DNA from: Mesorhizobium sp. BR1-1-16
GTDB lineage: Bacteria; Pseudomonadota; Alphaproteobacteria; Rhizobiales; Kaistiaceae
Direction: 5' to 3'
DNA length: 64,000 nucleotides
NCBI RefSeq assembly: GCF_020165495.1
Contig: NZ_JAIUIE010000010.1
Span: forward strand, 1-64,000
Both the position numbers and the translations under genes were made by a program. Below the pieces are notes generated by a model. It saw nothing but the letters and a program-made list of their open reading frames with translations. It made no database searches and was not told the DNA's origin. This document shows, one piece after another, positions 16,358 through 25,947 of the stretch (position 1 is the first letter of the stretch; each line of letters opens with the position of its first letter).

Positions 16358-18802
16358 TCAGGACGCCGGCTTCAGGTGGCGAACCGGATGGAAGGGTGCT
16401 AGAGCGGACGCGGCCCGGGCGATCGCGGCAGCGTCAATGCCGTGATGGCGATAGAGATCGGCGATCGTGCCGGTCTGGCCGAAATGCTCGACGCCGAGCG
16501 AGCGCGTGCGATGCCCGGCGACCGAGCCGAGCCAGCCAAGCGTCGCCGGATGGCCGTCGATGACCGTCACGAGGCCGCAATGCGCCGGCAATTTCTCGAA
16601 CAGCCGCTCGACATGCGAGCGGGCATGGACGAGGCCGCGCTCGCGCGCCCGGGCCGCTGCCGTCCAGCCGGCATTGAGCCGGTCGGCCGAGGTCACGGCG
16701 AGAAGGCCGATATCGCGCCGGTCCTCGGCGAGCAGCCCGGTCGCCGCGATGGCTTCTGGCGCCACCGCGCCCTGATAGGCGATGACCAGCTCCGGATTGG
16801 GACCGGGCTCGCGCAGCCAATAGGCGCCGTCGACGATGGCGCGCGCAAGCTCCGGCGTCAGCGCGCGCTGCGGCTGTTCGAGCGGCCGGGTCGAGAGGCG
16901 GAGATACAGCGAGCCGCCGGTCTCGTCGCGCAGCCAGCTCTCTTCGTCGGGCAGAACAGTGCGCTCGTCCGGCGCGGCGTCGCCCTTGGAGCGCTGGATA
17001 TAGTCGAAGCCGAAGGCGAGGATTGCCGAGAGTTCGTCGACGAAGGCCGGTTCGAAGGCGGCGAGCCCGTCCTGCGCCAGCCCGATCAGCGGCGTGCCGA
17101 TCGATTGATGCGCGCCGCCCTCGGGCGCCAGCGTCACGCCCGAAGGCGTCGCGACCAGAATGAACCGCGCATCCTGATAGCAGGCATAGTTGAGCGCATC
17201 GGCGCCGCGATAGATGAAGGGATCATAGAGGGTGCCGATCGGCAGCAGCCGCTCACTGTTGATGGCGTGTGAAAGGCCAAGCGCCGAAAGCATCAGGAAG
17301 AGGTTCATCTCGGCAATGCCGAGCTCGAGATGCTGCCCGCCCGGCGAGAAGTCCCAGTTGAAGGTCGAGGGAATGCGCTCGGCCTTGAAGAGGTCGGCCA
17401 TGCTTTCGCGCGCGAAGAGCCCGCGGCGGTTGACCCAGGGTCCAAGATTGGTCGAGACAGTGACATCCGGTGCCGTCGTCACGATGCGCCGCGCGAACTC
17501 ATCATCGCCGCGCGCCACCTCGTTGAGGATCTGTCCGAAGCCGGCCTGCGTCGAGAGCAGCTTGCCGGCGGCCGGCGGAACGGGCAGGGCGCCGGGCACC
17601 GCGACGACCGGTGCCGCCGCCTTCTTGCGGCGCTGTGCGAAGGGCGCCGCGGCGATGAAGCGCTCAAGCTCGGCTTCCGGCGTTGCCAGCCCCTCGAAGC
17701 GGTCCCACTCATGGCCCGGTCGCACATGGAGGCTCTCGCGCAGCGTCTCGACCTGCGCCGGCGTCATCAGCCCGGCGTGATTGTCCTTGTGGCCGGCGAG
17801 CGGCAGGCCGAAGCCCTTGATCGTATAGGCGATGAAGCAGGTCGGCCGCTCATGCGTCCGCGCCTTGGCAAAGGCCTCGGTCAGCGTCGGCAGGTCATGG
17901 CCGCCGAGATTGGTCATGAGGCGGGCGAGTCCGGCGTCGTCGCGCCGCTCGATCAGCGCGGTGACGGCGCCCTGGTCGCCGATCTCGTCGAGAAGTCGCT
18001 TCCGCCACGCCGCCCCGCCCTGGAAGCAGAGCGCGGAATAAAGCTGGTTCGGACAGGTGTCGATCCACTGGCGCAGCGCCTCGCCGCCCGGCTCGGCAAA
18101 GGCGGCCTCCAGCAGCACGCCATATTTGAGGATGACGACATCCCAGCCGAAATTGGCGAAGATCGCTTCGAAACGCTGCCAGAGACCCTCCCGCACCACG
18201 GCGTCGAGGCTCTGGCGGTTGTAGTCGACGACCCACCAGCAGTTCCGAAGCCCATGCTTCCAGCCTTCGAGCAGCGCCTCGAAGATGTTGCCCTCGTCCA
18301 TCTCGGCGTCGCCGACCAGCGCCACCATGCGGCCCGCCTTGCCGCCTGAGGTCCAGCCCTTGGCGCGGACGTAATCCTGCACCAGCGCCGAGAACAGCGT
18401 CTGCGCCGCGCCGAGGCCGACCGAGCCGGTCGAGAAATCGACGTCGTCGGTGTCCTTGGTGCGCGAGGGATAGCTCTGCGCGCCGCGAAAGGCGCGGAAA
18501 TCCCGCAGCTTGTCGAGCGTCTGCCGGCCGGAGAGATATTGGATGGCGTGGAAGATCGGGCTCGCATGCGGCTTGACAGCGACGCGGTCCTCCGGTCGCA
18601 AGGCGTCGAAATAGAGCGCCGTCATGATCGTCGCGAGCGAGGCGGACGACGCCTGGTGGCCGCCGACCTTGATGCCCTCGTCATTGTCGCGCAGGTGGTT
18701 GGCGTTGTGGATCATCCACGCCGCCAGCCAGAGCACCTTCCGCTCCAGCTCGGCGAGGATCGCGACGGATGGCTGCTCATCCGCCCAGTTGGCATCCGGC
18801 AT
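16358..18802 (-). CDS. Thiamine-diphosphate enzyme, transketolase / homodimeric PDH-E1 (AceE)-like
   Basis: An 814-residue cytoplasmic enzyme with the three-domain plan of transketolases and AceE-type E1. The cofactor motif is GDAEMDEGN (164-172) closing at VVDYN. Active-site His candidates lie in GIKVGGHQASSASLATIM and PLAGHKDNHAGLM. The pyrimidine domain follows residue 430 and a C-terminal domain begins near 690 (VIAYQGAVAPEAI). Length lies between transketolase (about 660) and AceE (about 890). No E2 or E3 genes are adjacent, so it may act as a stand-alone 2-oxo-acid or ketose enzyme. ATG 18802 has GGAGGACATCG upstream. Confidence 0.82.
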   Translation of the reverse strand: MPDANWADEQPSVAILAELERKVLWLAAWMIHNANHLRDNDEGIKVGGHQASSASLATIMTALYFDALRPEDRVAVKPHASPIFHAIQYLSGRQTLDKLRDFRAFRGAQSYPSRTKDTDDVDFSTGSVGLGAAQTLFSALVQDYVRAKGWTSGGKAGRMVALVGDAEMDEGNIFEALLEGWKHGLRNCWWVVDYNRQSLDAVVREGLWQRFEAIFANFGWDVVILKYGVLLEAAFAEPGGEALRQWIDTCPNQLYSALCFQGGAAWRKRLLDEIGDQGAVTALIERRDDAGLARLMTNLGGHDLPTLTEAFAKARTHERPTCFIAYTIKGFGLPLAGHKDNHAGLMTPAQVETLRESLHVRPGHEWDRFEGLATPEAELERFIAAAPFAQRRKKAAAPVVAVPGALPVPPAAGKLLSTQAGFGQILNEVARGDDEFARRIVTTAPDVTVSTNLGPWVNRRGLFARESMADLFKAERIPSTFNWDFSPGGQHLELGIAEMNLFLMLSALGLSHAINSERLLPIGTLYDPFIYRGADALNYACYQDARFILVATPSGVTLAPEGGAHQSIGTPLIGLAQDGLAAFEPAFVDELSAILAFGFDYIQRSKGDAAPDERTVLPDEESWLRDETGGSLYLRLSTRPLEQPQRALTPELARAIVDGAYWLREPGPNPELVIAYQGAVAPEAIAATGLLAEDRRDIGLLAVTSADRLNAGWTAAARARERGLVHARSHVERLFEKLPAHCGLVTVIDGHPATLGWLGSVAGHRTRSLGVEHFGQTGTIADLYRHHGIDAAAIARAASALAPFHPVRHLKPAS

Positions 18803-18943
18803 CGATGTCCTCCCTCATCCGCCGGCCACGGCCAGCTTCGGAAGACTAGCGCCGATGGCCTTGCGCGTCGACGAGGGATGACGCCTGATCGGCCGGCGTG
18901 ATATGGCCCCTGCCGCCGAGGGGCGGGATGGAGACAAGCCAAA

Positions 18944-20035
18944 ATGACAGTCGATGAAGCGCTTTCAGGCGCCGCGGAGTTCAGGGCGGGTGCCGACGCC
19001 GTGCATGCCTTCATCCTCAACGCCTTGCGCGCGGCCGGGGCCAGCGAGGACGCCGGGCGGTCGGTGGCCGATGCGCTGACGGAAGCCTCGCTGCGCGGTG
19101 TCGACAGCCATGGCGCGCGCTTGCTGCTGCACTATGCCAAGGTCGTGCGCACAGGCCGCATCAATCCAGCGCCGCGTCTCGCCGCCAAGATCACCGGCCC
19201 CGGGACGGTCATCGTCGATGGCGACAATGGCTTCGGCCACCATGCAAGCTTCTTCGCCGTCGACGAAGCGGTGCGTCTCGCGCGGTCGGCCGGCATCGCC
19301 GCGGCAACTGTCGTCAATTCCTCGCATTTCGGCGCCGCAGGCTGCTACGCGATGCGCGCCGCGGCCGCCGGAATGGCTGGTTTCGCCTTCTGCAATTCAG
19401 ACAGTTTCGTGCTGCCGCATGATGGCGTCGCGCCGTTCCACGGCACCAATCCGCTCGCCTTCGCGGCGCCGGTTGCCGGCGGCCGGCCTTATCTGCTCGA
19501 CATGGCGACCAGCATGGTGCCCTGGAACAAGGTCCAGGACATGGCGGTCAAGGGGTTGACGCTGCCGCCGGAGGTCGCGGTCGACGCGGCCGGCCAGCCG
19601 ACGACCGAGCCGCTGCGCTCGGCCGCGCTGCTGCCGCTCGGCGGCCTCGGCTTCGGTCACAAGGGCGCCGGCCTCGCCAGTCTGATGGAGATCCTCTCTG
19701 CCGTGATGACGGGCATGCCACATTGCGCCGATCTGCTCGGCATGGTCGGGCCCGATCAATCGACGCCGCGCCGCCTCGGCCATTTCTTCATCGTCATCGA
19801 TCCCGAGCGCTTCGTGCCGCGCGCAGTCTATGACGCCGGCATGGCGGCCTATCTCGCCAGCATCAGGGCCGCGCCCGCCCGGCCGGGAAAGGCCGTCATG
19901 GCCCCCGGCGACCGCGAATGGAAGGTCGAGGTCGAGCGCAGCCGCGACGGCATCCCACTCGCGCCAGGCCTCCGGCTGGCCTTCGATGCACTCGCGGATG
20001 AGTTGGGCGTCGAACGGTTGCAGCCGGTCGGTTGA
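18944..20035 (+). CDS. Ldh family oxidoreductase (malate/L-lactate/ureidoglycolate dehydrogenase type)
   Basis: A 363-residue NAD(P)-dependent dehydrogenase of the LDH2/MDH2 fold. Family marks are TEASLRGVDSHGARLLLHY with the catalytic His, VDGDNGFGHHASFFAV, ATVVNSSHFGAAGCYAMRA, and GFGHKGAGLASLMEIL. It oxidises a 2-hydroxy acid such as malate, lactate, sulfolactate or ureidoglycolate; the exact substrate is open. It is divergent from the E1-like gene across a 141-base gap, which may hold a shared control region. ATG 18944 follows GGAGACAAGCCAAA. Confidence 0.88.
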   Translation: MTVDEALSGAAEFRAGADAVHAFILNALRAAGASEDAGRSVADALTEASLRGVDSHGARLLLHYAKVVRTGRINPAPRLAAKITGPGTVIVDGDNGFGHHASFFAVDEAVRLARSAGIAAATVVNSSHFGAAGCYAMRAAAAGMAGFAFCNSDSFVLPHDGVAPFHGTNPLAFAAPVAGGRPYLLDMATSMVPWNKVQDMAVKGLTLPPEVAVDAAGQPTTEPLRSAALLPLGGLGFGHKGAGLASLMEILSAVMTGMPHCADLLGMVGPDQSTPRRLGHFFIVIDPERFVPRAVYDAGMAAYLASIRAAPARPGKAVMAPGDREWKVEVERSRDGIPLAPGLRLAFDALADELGVERLQPVG

Positions 20036-20062
20036 AACGCCGCGCGTTGCAAGAAAGCCTGG

Positions 20063-20085
20063 ATTGCCGGGTCGAGCCCGGCAAT
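20063..20085. repeat. Dispersed-type hairpin repeat between convergent genes
   Basis: ATTGCCGGG and CCCGGCAAT form a perfect nine-base stem around TCGAG. The same kind of sequence (a stem around a short variable loop within a GGATTGCCGGG context) is a common dispersed intergenic repeat in Hyphomicrobiales genomes. Between the dehydrogenase (ends 20035) and the autotransporter (ends 20112) it could also stop transcription from both sides. No T-tract follows. Confidence 0.65.
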
Positions 20086-20111
20086 GACAAGAGTGAAGCC
20101 GCAGCTTTGCC

Positions 20112-23009
20112 TCAGAAGCTCCAGGCGACGTTGGCCTGAAGGGCGTTGTCGCTGACATTGTCGGCGAACTGGCCGATATAGGAGAGGCCGACCCGTGCCT
20201 TCGGGTTGATGAGCAGATCGGCGCCGAGTTCCACCAGCGCCGTGTTCTCGGCGATCGGCACGCCGCTCACCGAGAAGGTGGCGCCGGGCGCGCTGAGGAA
20301 GGCGAGATCGGCGCCTGTCTCCGTGTCGCCGAACGCATATTGCCATGCGAGCGCCGCGCGAGGCTGCAGGACCATGCCGCCGGAGAGGGCAAGATTGGTC
20401 GCCGCGCGGATGCCGAGCGTCGAATACCCGATGCCGAGGCTCTCGGCAGAGCCCGCCAATCCGGCAGACGCGCCGCTCTCCGAGAAGTCTTGCGTGTCGA
20501 TATTGACATAGGCGAGGCCAGCGAACGGCTCCAGCGCCAGCTTGCTGACCGCGAAGCCGTAGCCGACTTCGCCGAAGACCTGCGCCGTCCCGCCGTCATA
20601 TTGCGCGTTCGCCTGCTGCAGCGAGCCGGGATAGGCGATCGTACGGTCGGCATCGATCTGGTTGAAGGCATAGCTGGTGCCGAAGCGCAGGTTGAAGGGC
20701 CCCGCCTCGGTGCCGGCATAGAGCGCGACCAGCAGGCTGTCGACATCGAACGAACTGCCGAGCGCCGCGACATCGGCATTCGACCGGGAATAGCCAAGCG
20801 CGGCGCCGACCCGCCAGCGGTCGACATTGACGTCGACGCCCGACACGATGCCGCCGATATTGGCGCTGACGTCGGACGTGTCGCCGTCGCCGTCGAGATT
20901 GGACCAGCCGCCATAGGCCTGGCCCCAGAGCGTGGCGCCGGATGCGGTGACGCTCGGCTTGGCGACGGCGCCGGTGACGGTCGGGCCGCCGTCGGCAAGC
21001 GCTGCCATCGCGCCAAGCGCTTCGGCATAGGTGCCCTGGCGAAGACGGCCGAGCACGGCTTGGCGGCTATAGAGGCTGTCGCCGGCCAGCACCGATTGTT
21101 CGCTGGCATAGGCCTCGCCGGAAAGGGCGGCGAGCGCGACTGGGAGCTGGCTGGCGGAGAGCGCATAAAGCGGTTCCAGGCTGGCAGGTAACGCCGCCAG
21201 CGTATTGTCGCTCGTCCCGTTGATCATGGAGTCGATAGCGCTGCCGACCGAGAGCCGGTTCGGCGCCGTGGCGGGCAGGCTGCCGAGGGCGGAGGAAACG
21301 TCGATGGTGACGGTCGTCGGCGCATACTCGAGCGAGGTGGCGAAGAGAGCCGGCAGGCCGGCGGTCGTGACGGTGTCGAAGGCGCCTGTAACCCCGCCCG
21401 TCGCGCTGACCAGTTCGTAAGACTTCAGGAGGTTGGTCGCCTGAATTGTCGTCGCCAGCGTGCCCGCGAGCCGCACCGTACCCGAGACGTCGAGCGAATC
21501 GTTGCCGCTTTCGGTGATCCGAAGCGCCAGAGTGCCGGCCGCCGTCTGCACGAAGGTGCCGCTGAAGGAATCGGTGACCGGCAGCCCGATGCCCGAGATG
21601 CCGAGCCAGCCGCTGTTCTCGAACCGCTGGTTCGAGCCGGCCATCGCATTGAGACGTCCGTCGATGATGCCGGCGTTGACGATCACCGTGCCGTCGGCAT
21701 CCGCCCCCACCCGCACCGCATCGGCAGCGAAATCCGCCTGCAAAGTGCCGGAATTCAGCAGCGCGCCATAGCGACCATGCATCTCGACGGCCGCTCCCCC
21801 GCTGCCGGAGGCTGTCACCGAGCCGCTATTGGCCACGACGCCATAGGTTTCGCCGCTTAATCCGACGCCGCCAATGCCACTGACCGAGATGGAGCCGCTA
21901 TTGGCGAGGTCGTCGCCCTTGATGCCGGAGAGAACCACGGCATTCTCGGTACCGGACCTCAGTACGCCCTCGTTGCTGATCGGATTGTACATGCCGGGGA
22001 TGGTGGCGAGATAGCCGTTGATGGCGCCGTCGACGACGTAGATGCCGACGACATTCTCGCCATAGGCCGAATTCGACGACACCACGGCGCCAGGAATATC
22101 GATATCATACCAGCTGACCGAGCCGTCGGCGGCAAGATGCATCACCGACGGGTGCGCCACGCCATCGACAGAGGTCCAGTCGACGACCAGATTGTATTCG
22201 TTCGCTCGGCCGGCGCTGGTGATGCCTTCGAAATGCGTCTGTATCGAGCCGGGATGGTCGTAGGTGGTGTAGGTTCCCGTCGTCTGGTCGTAGATATAGC
22301 CGTGCTGCAGCGACAGCCCGCTGCCCGGATCGATGGCGCCATAACCGCCTGCGATCTTGTCGCCATAGATGCCATAGGCGGTCGTGCTAACGGCGCCCGG
22401 TACGTTGTTCGTCGTGTAGCTGCCGGTATCGATATTGTAGATGAAGGCATTGCCGGTCGCGAGATCGGTATCATAGTCGCCGACGGCCTGGTTGCCGAAA
22501 TTGCTGTGCGCGATCGTGAACAGCGTCTTCCCGCCCGGTCCGTCCGGATAGGCTAGATAGGTCAGATTCTGACCGGGCGTGGCCGCGGCGTCATAGAGAT
22601 AGCTGAGATCGTAGGGCGACGAGGCCTCGGTCTGGTAGCTGCCGACCGCGCGCAGGATGCCGTCCGGTGTGCCGAAGCTCGGCCCATAGGGCGAGGATCC
22701 GATCGCGCCCGGAAAATTTGCGCCATTGGCCGTCGTCTCGGGCAACGCTGCCCAGGTCCCGGCAGCGATATTGTAGTAGAGGCCGCCGGTCTCGTCCGTG
22801 CCCGGAATCGTATAGTTGCCGACGATATTGTCGCCGCGAATGCCGGTCAGAAACGTACCGTTCGCGCCATAATTCAGCGGCACATAAGTGAAGTCCAGCA
22901 GCGGTTCCGCTTTGGCCGAAGAGGCAAAGGCGCCGGCGCCAAGGCCGACTGCCAGGATCTTCAATGCGCGCGTGCGAGGAAAACCGGACAAGACTGGCTT
23001 GTTTTTCAT
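20112..23009 (-). CDS. Autotransporter with beta-propeller-like passenger repeats
   Basis: A 965-residue type V secreted surface protein. The signal peptide is residues 1-34 (cleavage SAKA-E). The passenger begins with about six related repeats of 50-60 residues, each with a pattern like YGIYGDKIAGGY followed by an IYN...GTYT strand pair, similar to HAF-type repeats. A Gly/Ser/Asn-rich segment resembling a beta-helix follows to about residue 640. The last 270 residues are the outer-membrane beta-barrel, starting near TLWGQAYGGW and ending in the terminal Phe of NVAWSF. I use ATG 23009 with GGTGA upstream; an in-frame TTG at 23075 has no signal-peptide logic. Adhesion or surface binding is inferred. 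Confidence 0.88.
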   Translation of the reverse strand: MKNKPVLSGFPRTRALKILAVGLGAGAFASSAKAEPLLDFTYVPLNYGANGTFLTGIRGDNIVGNYTIPGTDETGGLYYNIAAGTWAALPETTANGANFPGAIGSSPYGPSFGTPDGILRAVGSYQTEASSPYDLSYLYDAAATPGQNLTYLAYPDGPGGKTLFTIAHSNFGNQAVGDYDTDLATGNAFIYNIDTGSYTTNNVPGAVSTTAYGIYGDKIAGGYGAIDPGSGLSLQHGYIYDQTTGTYTTYDHPGSIQTHFEGITSAGRANEYNLVVDWTSVDGVAHPSVMHLAADGSVSWYDIDIPGAVVSSNSAYGENVVGIYVVDGAINGYLATIPGMYNPISNEGVLRSGTENAVVLSGIKGDDLANSGSISVSGIGGVGLSGETYGVVANSGSVTASGSGGAAVEMHGRYGALLNSGTLQADFAADAVRVGADADGTVIVNAGIIDGRLNAMAGSNQRFENSGWLGISGIGLPVTDSFSGTFVQTAAGTLALRITESGNDSLDVSGTVRLAGTLATTIQATNLLKSYELVSATGGVTGAFDTVTTAGLPALFATSLEYAPTTVTIDVSSALGSLPATAPNRLSVGSAIDSMINGTSDNTLAALPASLEPLYALSASQLPVALAALSGEAYASEQSVLAGDSLYSRQAVLGRLRQGTYAEALGAMAALADGGPTVTGAVAKPSVTASGATLWGQAYGGWSNLDGDGDTSDVSANIGGIVSGVDVNVDRWRVGAALGYSRSNADVAALGSSFDVDSLLVALYAGTEAGPFNLRFGTSYAFNQIDADRTIAYPGSLQQANAQYDGGTAQVFGEVGYGFAVSKLALEPFAGLAYVNIDTQDFSESGASAGLAGSAESLGIGYSTLGIRAATNLALSGGMVLQPRAALAWQYAFGDTETGADLAFLSAPGATFSVSGVPIAENTALVELGADLLINPKARVGLSYIGQFADNVSDNALQANVAWSF

Positions 23010-23148
23010 GAGTGTCACCGTTGGCGCGCGCGATTCGTTTTTGAGTCGCAAGCTTATCTTTCGGATGACACGCAAGCGATGCCGCAGACGGGATTAATTT
23101 CGGCCATATCTCGGCCGCCTGCGCTTGCCGGCTCCGGCGAACCCGAAG

Positions 23149-25245
23149 CTAACCCTTGAAGGCCCAGAGATAGTCGTCGCGGAACGCGTCGAACAGCACC
23201 TTGGTGCCATAGGCATTGAGGTGGTTCGAATCGAAGAAGGCGAGCGTGCCGTCCTTGATCGGCATGCAGATGCGCTCGTCGCAGAAGAGATCGATCGGGT
23301 CGATCATGCGGGCATTGGGATAGGTCGCGACGATCTCCTGCATGATCGCGATGGTCTCGCGCCGCCAATCCTCCTCGACGGCGCGGGGCACGCCGCAGCG
23401 ATCGGTCGAAAGTCCGAGCGCCTTCGAAAGATCGAGGCAGTTGAACGGGTCGGTGCGATAGAAGGATGGCAGCGGCGCCACGATCAGCATGCGCCGGCTG
23501 CCATCGCCGGCGAAGGTCTTCATCAGTTCGGCGAAACCCTCGCGCAGCCGTTTCGCGCTCGCGGCGTGGTCATCGCCGGTCTGGCGGAAGCGCGCGTTCC
23601 AATAGCCGTCGAGGATGACGAAATCGGCGCCGCCGACGCGCGGCATGAAGCGGTCGAGCTTTTCGACGAGCGGCTTGCAGAAGCTGTTGGCGGTCGCGGC
23701 CGGCCGGTCGAGCATGACGTCGATCGGGTCGCAGCCCGGCATGGCGAGCTGCAGGATCGAGATGCCCAGCTGCTCCGCCTCATATTCGATACGCGGCATC
23801 ATCGCGAAGGCATGCGAATCGCCGACGAGCAGGCCGCGCGCGCCGATGCCGTCGAGGCAGCTCGTCTGGACGTCGATGTCTTCCGAAGCGCAGCCGTTGG
23901 CGGGATGGACCGCCGAGACCTCCACGGCTGCGACCATCGGATTGCCGCCGGCATTGCGATAGGCGAGCGCGACGATGCCGCCGGAGACGACCGTGACCGC
24001 AATACAGCCGGCGATGCTGGCGAGGAAGATGCGGATCGGCAGCCGGCGGTCGCTGCCGAGCTTAACGCGGCGGCGCCAGGCGAGGATCGGCAGCTCGATC
24101 GCATAGCGCGTCGCAATGGCGAAGAGCACGGCGATGGTAAGCGCGATCGCATCGACGCTGGCCTGTGGCACCTGCAGCGGCAGGAAGCGGCCGAACACCA
24201 AAAGCGGCCAGTGCCAGAGATAGAGCGCATAGGAGATCTGGCCGAGATAGACGACGGGCGCCAGCGACAGGAGCAGCGCCACGGGTCCGCGCGGTGCGAC
24301 GAGCCCGCTCCAGATGACCAGCATCGCGCCGACGACCGGCATCAGTGCGGCCGCGCCGGGGAAGCCCATGACGCGGCCGAGCTCGGCATGGCGGACGCCC
24401 ATCCATTCGAGGCCGGTGAATGTGATGCTGAGCGCGAGCAGCGCGAGGCCCGCGATGCCGGCGAGCGTGCCCGGCAGGAGGCTTCGCCGGCCAGACGCAA
24501 ACGGTGCCGCCAGTGTAGCGAGGATGCCGCCGGCGACGAACTCCCAAGCGCGCCACCAGGTGAGGAAGAAGGCCGGGTTGCGCTCCGCCGCCCAGGGATT
24601 GGTGTCGAGCGGCGTCGCCAGGATGCAGCCGATCAGGCTGGCGAGCCCGATGGTCGCGGCAGCGATGGCCAGCAGCCGGCCCATCGGCCATTGGCGCCGC
24701 CGGGCGATGAGCGCGAGGCCAATCAGGAGCAGCGGCACGACCAAGTAGAACTGTTCCTCGACGGCGAGCGACCAGGTGTGCAGCAACGGCTTCAGCGCCG
24801 AGCCGGTGTCGAAATAGCCGCTGCGGAACAGGAAATAGACATTGGACAGGAACAGCGGCGCGAGCAGCGCCGAGACCGCGTAGTTGCCGAGCTCCCCGGG
24901 CGAACGCAACACCAGCGCGGCGCCGAGCACCGTGAACAGCAGCATCGCGCCATAGCTCGGCAGGATGCGCAGCGCCCGGCGGGCATAGAAGTCGAAGATC
25001 CCGAAGCGGCCGGCCGCCATCTGGCCGAGGATCTGGTTGATGATCAGATAGCCCGAGATGACGAAGAAGATGTCGACGCCGACAAACCCGCCGGCAAACC
25101 AGGGAACCTCGGCGTGATAGGCGACGGCGGCGACGATCGCTATGGCGCGGAGGCCGTCGACATGCGGCTTGTAGCCGTCTTTGCCGCCGGCCGGTGCTCG
25201 GTCGAGGCCGGGTTTCCCCGCTATGGCTTCGGCGCCGAGGCGCAT
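23149..25245 (-). CDS. Acyltransferase family protein with C-terminal SGNH domain (OafA/YrhL-like)
   Basis: A 698-residue inner-membrane O-acyltransferase. The acyltransferase-3 domain fills roughly residues 20-380 with about ten helices; it starts at HVDGLRAIAIVAAVAYH, holding the catalytic His, and continues FVGVDIFFVISGYLI. The periplasmic SGNH domain follows: LLVGDSHAFAMMPRIEYE with the catalytic Ser, and SNHLNAYGTKVLFDAFR near the end with the His. Such proteins acetylate O-antigen, exopolysaccharide or peptidoglycan sugars. ATG 25245 is chosen because it precedes the first conserved block closely. It stands alone, so the acceptor is unknown. Confidence 0.9.
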   Translation of the reverse strand: MRLGAEAIAGKPGLDRAPAGGKDGYKPHVDGLRAIAIVAAVAYHAEVPWFAGGFVGVDIFFVISGYLIINQILGQMAAGRFGIFDFYARRALRILPSYGAMLLFTVLGAALVLRSPGELGNYAVSALLAPLFLSNVYFLFRSGYFDTGSALKPLLHTWSLAVEEQFYLVVPLLLIGLALIARRRQWPMGRLLAIAAATIGLASLIGCILATPLDTNPWAAERNPAFFLTWWRAWEFVAGGILATLAAPFASGRRSLLPGTLAGIAGLALLALSITFTGLEWMGVRHAELGRVMGFPGAAALMPVVGAMLVIWSGLVAPRGPVALLLSLAPVVYLGQISYALYLWHWPLLVFGRFLPLQVPQASVDAIALTIAVLFAIATRYAIELPILAWRRRVKLGSDRRLPIRIFLASIAGCIAVTVVSGGIVALAYRNAGGNPMVAAVEVSAVHPANGCASEDIDVQTSCLDGIGARGLLVGDSHAFAMMPRIEYEAEQLGISILQLAMPGCDPIDVMLDRPAATANSFCKPLVEKLDRFMPRVGGADFVILDGYWNARFRQTGDDHAASAKRLREGFAELMKTFAGDGSRRMLIVAPLPSFYRTDPFNCLDLSKALGLSTDRCGVPRAVEEDWRRETIAIMQEIVATYPNARMIDPIDLFCDERICMPIKDGTLAFFDSNHLNAYGTKVLFDAFRDDYLWAFKG

Positions 25246-25394
25246 GCGGCAATCCCGCGCTCGCAAATAGGACGCCGCCTTATGCGGCACCGGCCGTGTG
25301 ACGGCAAGGGCGGTTGGCGCTTCCGCCACGATGCGTCGCAGCCTCGCCGCGTCTGCTAGACTTCGGCGAAGTGTTTGTCGTTCGAGGACCGATG

Positions 25395-25817
25395 ATGGCG
25401 CAAGCAAGGGTGAAGACGCGGCAGGCGGGGGCCGAGGCCGCGCTGGCGAGGGCCGGCCGGGTGGCGCTCACGACCGATACCGGCGGGACGCTCGCCGTTA
25501 CCACCCATGCGACCGAGGCCGGGTTCAGCCCGCTCGATCTGCTCCATTCCGCGCTTGCAGCCTGCCTCGCCTTGAGTGCCCGCATCGCGGCGAGCCAGCT
25601 CGGCGTGCTCGACCGGCTGGAACATGTCCGCGTCCATGTCTCGGGCGAAAAGGCCGAAGACGGGCCGGGTCGCATCGCCCGCTTCCTAGTGCGGTTCGAG
25701 ATCGAGGGCGATCTCGATGCGGCGACGCGCGAAGCCATCATCGCGGCCGCGGAGGGCGACATCTGCACTGTCAGCAACACGCTGCGCGGCGCGCCCGAGA
25801 TCATCCTCACGAAATAG
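25395..25817 (+). CDS. OsmC family protein
   Basis: A 140-residue thiol peroxidase-like protein. The two conserved Cys are visible, in SALAACLALSARIAA and in EGDICTVSNTLRG, and the Glu/Arg region lies in GRIARFLVRFEIEGD. OsmC/Ohr proteins reduce organic hydroperoxides with dihydrolipoyl or other thiols. ATG 25395 has GAGGA six bases upstream; ATG 25392 is also possible. It diverges from the acyltransferase gene across about 150 bases. It is followed 130 bases later by an esterase gene in the same direction. Confidence 0.87.
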   Translation: MAQARVKTRQAGAEAALARAGRVALTTDTGGTLAVTTHATEAGFSPLDLLHSALAACLALSARIAASQLGVLDRLEHVRVHVSGEKAEDGPGRIARFLVRFEIEGDLDAATREAIIAAAEGDICTVSNTLRGAPEIILTK

Positions 25818-25947
25818 CGAGGCGGAGGGAGCGAAGACGTGGCGCGCTGGCATCCAGCGTGGACAAGCTCGCGAAATCGCCGATAAATCACGCGAAGTCC
25901 ACGCCGTCGGAGGCTATCCGCGGCGACAATCGTCCAGGAATCGCACT

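Noticed and set aside
23125-25359. A 744-codon open frame on the plus strand across the acyltransferase gene
   Set aside because: Highly charged Arg/Asp/Glu-rich sequence with no domain, antisense to a gene with clear family motifs; a by-product of high GC content.
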